A stretch of 64,000 nucleotides of DNA from assembly GCF_014892515.1 (NCBI RefSeq), contig NZ_JADBGR010000077.1, positions 1 to 64,000 on the forward strand, written 5' to 3'. The notes beneath the pieces were generated by a model, which had not been told where the DNA came from, did no database searches, and saw only the letters and a program-made list of their open reading frames with translations. Source of the stretch: Myceligenerans pegani. GTDB taxonomy: Bacteria > Actinomycetota > Actinomycetes > Actinomycetales > Cellulomonadaceae. Below are positions 61,540 through 64,000 of the stretch, in pieces; position 1 is the stretch's first letter; each line of letters begins with the position of its first letter. Made by a program: the position numbers and the translations under genes.

Positions 61540-61649
61540 CGATCCGGGCGACGCCCGATCGGGCAGGGCTGGCCGTGATGTTCCGGCCCGGCCACGCAGG
61601 GCGTCGCCTACCCTCTTCCACGGGGCCCGACGGGAAAGGGTGGGTGGAC

Positions 61650-64000
61650 ATGGTCTGGTTTCAGCTGCTCGGCGAGGTCTCCGCCCGCGACGAGCGCGGT
61701 GCCGCCGTGCCGCTCGGTCCTGCGCGTCAGCGGGCGGTGCTCGCGGTACTGCTGGTGGAACCGGGCGCCATGGTCTCGCTCGACCAGCTCGCCGACCGGG
61801 TGTGGGGGGCGAGGCCGCCGCGGAGTATCCGGCAGACCCTCCACACGTATGTCTCGCGGCTGCGGAGCGCGTTGGGTGACGCCGGCGGGCCTCGCCTGGA
61901 GCACAGGTCCGGCGGCTACGTCCTGAGCGCCGAGGAGTCCGCCGTCGACCTGCACCGGTTCCGGGCGCTGGTGGCCGAGGCCCGAGGCGCGGACGACGAC
62001 CGCGCGGCCGTCCTGTGGCCCGAGGCACTGGGGTTGTGGCGGGGCGAGCCGTTCGCGGGACTGGACAGCGACTGGTTGCGGTCGGTCGCGGTCGCTCTGG
62101 AGGGCGAGCGTCTTTCCGCCGTCCTGGACCACCATGAGGTCGTGCTCCGGTCCGGGCAGCACGCGCGCCTGCTGCCCGCCGTCACCGAGGCGTCGGCCGC
62201 GTATCCGCTGGACGAGCGCCTGGCGGCGCAGCTCATGCTCACCCTGTACCGGTGCGGGCGTCAGGCCGAGGCGTTGGAGCACTACGAGGAGATCCGGCGA
62301 CGGCTGGACGACGAGCTCGGGACCGATCCCGGTCCCGAACTTCGCGACCTGCATCAGCGGATCCTGCGACACGACCCGCGGCTGACGGCACCGGCTCGTG
62401 CCGCGAACCCGGATCCCGGTGGCGCAGTCGGGGCGGGCCCGTCCGACCGGCCGACCCCGGCTCAGCTGCCCCTGGACGTCGCCGGGTTCACCGGGCGCGA
62501 CGACGACCTCCGGCGGCTGGACCAGCTCGTGTCCGGTCCGGCGTCCGATCCGGTGTCCGGTGCGAGCCCTGGTTCGATGTCCGGTCCGGTGTGGGGTCGG
62601 GTGGCGGGTCCGGCGCGGCAAGACCTCACGCCACCCGGCCCGGGCGGTTCGGCGCGGCCGGTGGTGATCGCCACGATCAGCGGCACGGCCGGGGTGGGCA
62701 AGACGGCCCTCGCGGTGCACTGGGCCCATCGGGTCGCGGATCAGTTCCCGGACGGGCAGCTGTACGTGAATCTGCGCGGCTACGACCCGGACCAGCCGAT
62801 GCGGCCGGCCGACGCCCTGGCACGTTTCCTGACCGCGCTCGGCGTCCCGGAGCGCGACATCCCCCTGGACGACGACGAGCGCGCCGCCCGCTACCGCAGC
62901 GAGCTGGCCGGCCGCCGGATGCTGATCGTGCTGGACAACGCCGGGAGCGTGGCCCAGGTGCGGCCGCTGCTCCCCGGCGGTGGCTCGTCACTCGTCGTGA
63001 TCACCAGCCGGGACAGCCTGGCCGGACTGGTCGCCGTCCACGGCGTCCACGAGGTCCGCCTCGACCTGCTGTCCCCGGGCGAGTCGGTGGGCCTGCTGCA
63101 CCGCCTGATCGGCGACCGCGTGGCGGCCGAGCCCGCGGCGGCCGCGACCCTGGCCGAGCAGTGCGCCCGGCTGCCGCTGGCGCTGCGGGTCGCCGCCGTG
63201 CTGGCCACCTCCCGCCCGGAGCGCCCCTTGGCCGAGGTGGTGGCCGAGCTGACCGACCGGCAGGACCGCCTCGAACTCCTGGACCCGGGCGGCGACCCGT
63301 ACGCGGCCGTGCACGCGGTGTTCTCGTGGTCCATCCAGCACCTGCCCGAACAGGCCGCCCACACCTTCCGGCGCCTGGGCCTGCATCCCGGCCCCGACCT
63401 CGACCCCTACGTGGCCGCCGCCGTCACCGGCCTCGCCCCCCAACGCGCCCACCGCATCCTCGACGCCCTCGTCAACGCCCACCTGCTGCACCGCACCGGC
63501 CCCGACCGCTACGCCATGCACGACCTCCTGCGCGCCTACGCAACCCACCTGACCACCAGCCAGGACACCGGCGAGGAGCGCGAGGCGGCAGCGCGACGGC
63601 TTCTCGCCTACTACCAGGACGCGGCGGTCTCCGCGATGGACGCCCTGCATCCCGCCGACGTGCTCCATCGGCCCGAGGCCACGACGCCAGGGGTCCTGAT
63701 CCCCGATCTGAGCAGGCCGGACGCGGCTCGCCGCTGGCTGGAGTCCGAACGGTTCTGCGTGATCGCGATCGCGGAGCACGCCGCGGAGCACCACCTGTCG
63801 GCGTACGTCTCCGGGCTCGCCCGGATCCTGCACCGCTACGTCGGAGACACGCACCTCACGGACCTCCTCACCATCAACGGCTACGCTCTGCGCGCCGCCG
63901 AACGCACGGGCGACCGGACCGGCCGGGCCTATGCGCTCCTCCAGCTCGGCACCGGCTACACCAGGGTGACCGAGTACGAGCCCGCCATCGACCATCTCCA
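61650..64000 (+). CDS. AfsR/SARP family regulator (3' end outside the window)
   Basis: An open reading frame of 783 codons still open at the window edge. The N-terminal OmpR-type winged helix (residues 1 to about 90, FQLLGEVSARDERGAAVPLGPARQRAVLAVLL) and BTAD domain (about 95-240) are followed by an NB-ARC ATPase with Walker A GTAGVGKT (345-352) and RMLIVLDNAGSVAQVRPLLPGG. Arm/TPR-like repeats start near the edge. Such STAND regulators activate secondary metabolism or other operons. A linker at about 290-320 has repeated SGP/SDPVSG units. GAAAGGG precedes the ATG, and TACCCT at 61609-61614 may be the -10. Its targets lie outside the window. Confidence 0.9.
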   Translation, partial: MVWFQLLGEVSARDERGAAVPLGPARQRAVLAVLLVEPGAMVSLDQLADRVWGARPPRSIRQTLHTYVSRLRSALGDAGGPRLEHRSGGYVLSAEESAVDLHRFRALVAEARGADDDRAAVLWPEALGLWRGEPFAGLDSDWLRSVAVALEGERLSAVLDHHEVVLRSGQHARLLPAVTEASAAYPLDERLAAQLMLTLYRCGRQAEALEHYEEIRRRLDDELGTDPGPELRDLHQRILRHDPRLTAPARAANPDPGGAVGAGPSDRPTPAQLPLDVAGFTGRDDDLRRLDQLVSGPASDPVSGASPGSMSGPVWGRVAGPARQDLTPPGPGGSARPVVIATISGTAGVGKTALAVHWAHRVADQFPDGQLYVNLRGYDPDQPMRPADALARFLTALGVPERDIPLDDDERAARYRSELAGRRMLIVLDNAGSVAQVRPLLPGGGSSLVVITSRDSLAGLVAVHGVHEVRLDLLSPGESVGLLHRLIGDRVAAEPAAAATLAEQCARLPLALRVAAVLATSRPERPLAEVVAELTDRQDRLELLDPGGDPYAAVHAVFSWSIQHLPEQAAHTFRRLGLHPGPDLDPYVAAAVTGLAPQRAHRILDALVNAHLLHRTGPDRYAMHDLLRAYATHLTTSQDTGEEREAAARRLLAYYQDAAVSAMDALHPADVLHRPEATTPGVLIPDLSRPDAARRWLESERFCVIAIAEHAAEHHLSAYVSGLARILHRYVGDTHLTDLLTINGYALRAAERTGDRTGRAYALLQLGTGYTRVTEYEPAIDHL

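Overview
The window is about 64 kb of high-GC DNA (GC-rich third codon positions, GTG starts, leaderless-looking regulator genes). The gene content suggests a Gram-positive actinobacterium of the order Micrococcales, most likely a plant-polymer degrader of the Promicromonosporaceae/Cellulomonadaceae type. This is inferred from gene families, not from a marker gene. No rRNA, tRNA, CRISPR array, insertion sequence or phage gene was seen.

Layout. 0.1-5.6 kb: an ABC exporter with a divergent TetR regulator and two matching operator-like palindromes, then a prolyl aminopeptidase, a two-helix K+ channel, an acetyltransferase and a DUF2867 protein. 5.6-16.8 kb: housekeeping and accessory genes (GH13 alpha-glucosidase, dimethylarginine hydrolase, dicarboxylate symporter, an ECF sigma operon with a 37-aa membrane microprotein, an O-acetyltransferase, XRE-cupin regulator/MFS pair, XRE/methionine aminopeptidase pair, ferritin-like DUF892 and DUF4383 proteins). 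16.8-25.2 kb: first sugar locus, with a secreted sialidase-fold hydrolase carrying a ricin domain, a LacI regulator, and an ABC importer followed by a GH2 hydrolase. 25.2-33.1 kb: a divergent catabolic cluster of unknown substrate (DUF4387, AtuA-like, esterase and MFS on one side; RraA-like, MFS, 2-hydroxyacid dehydrogenase and GntR on the other). 33.2-41.5 kb: second sugar locus on the minus strand (two permeases, YtcQ/LipO-type binding protein, YesL-type DUF624, GH35, ROK). 41.7-47.2 kb: NarL-type two-component system, acyltransferase, lipid kinase, TerC. 47.3-61.5 kb: third sugar locus (ABC importer with a GH43-like hydrolase, LacI regulator, GH115, and a 1477-aa secreted multimodular enzyme). 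61.6 kb to the edge: an AfsR/SARP regulator cut off by the window end.

How it fits together. The three sugar loci share one logic. A few secreted enzymes trim a polymer, ABC importers take up oligosaccharides, and hydrolases without signal peptides (GH2, GH35, GH43-like, GH115) finish the job inside the cell. Galactosidase/galactanase, glucuronidase and arabinanase-type families together point to arabinogalactan or pectin side chains (inference). In the third locus one LacI-type palindrome recurs at five places. At three promoters it lies between a perfect TTGACA -35 and the -10 with the same 18-bp spacing, which defines a small regulon covering the importer operon, the GH115 gene and the 1477-aa enzyme.

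Other points of note: a five-unit degenerate 12-bp tandem repeat between a permease and a binding-protein gene, hairpins placed just downstream of two binding-protein genes inside operons, and perfect 16-bp bidirectional terminators between two convergent gene pairs. The first 140 bases contain no gene that can be supported. No other gap longer than 300 bases lacks a gene.
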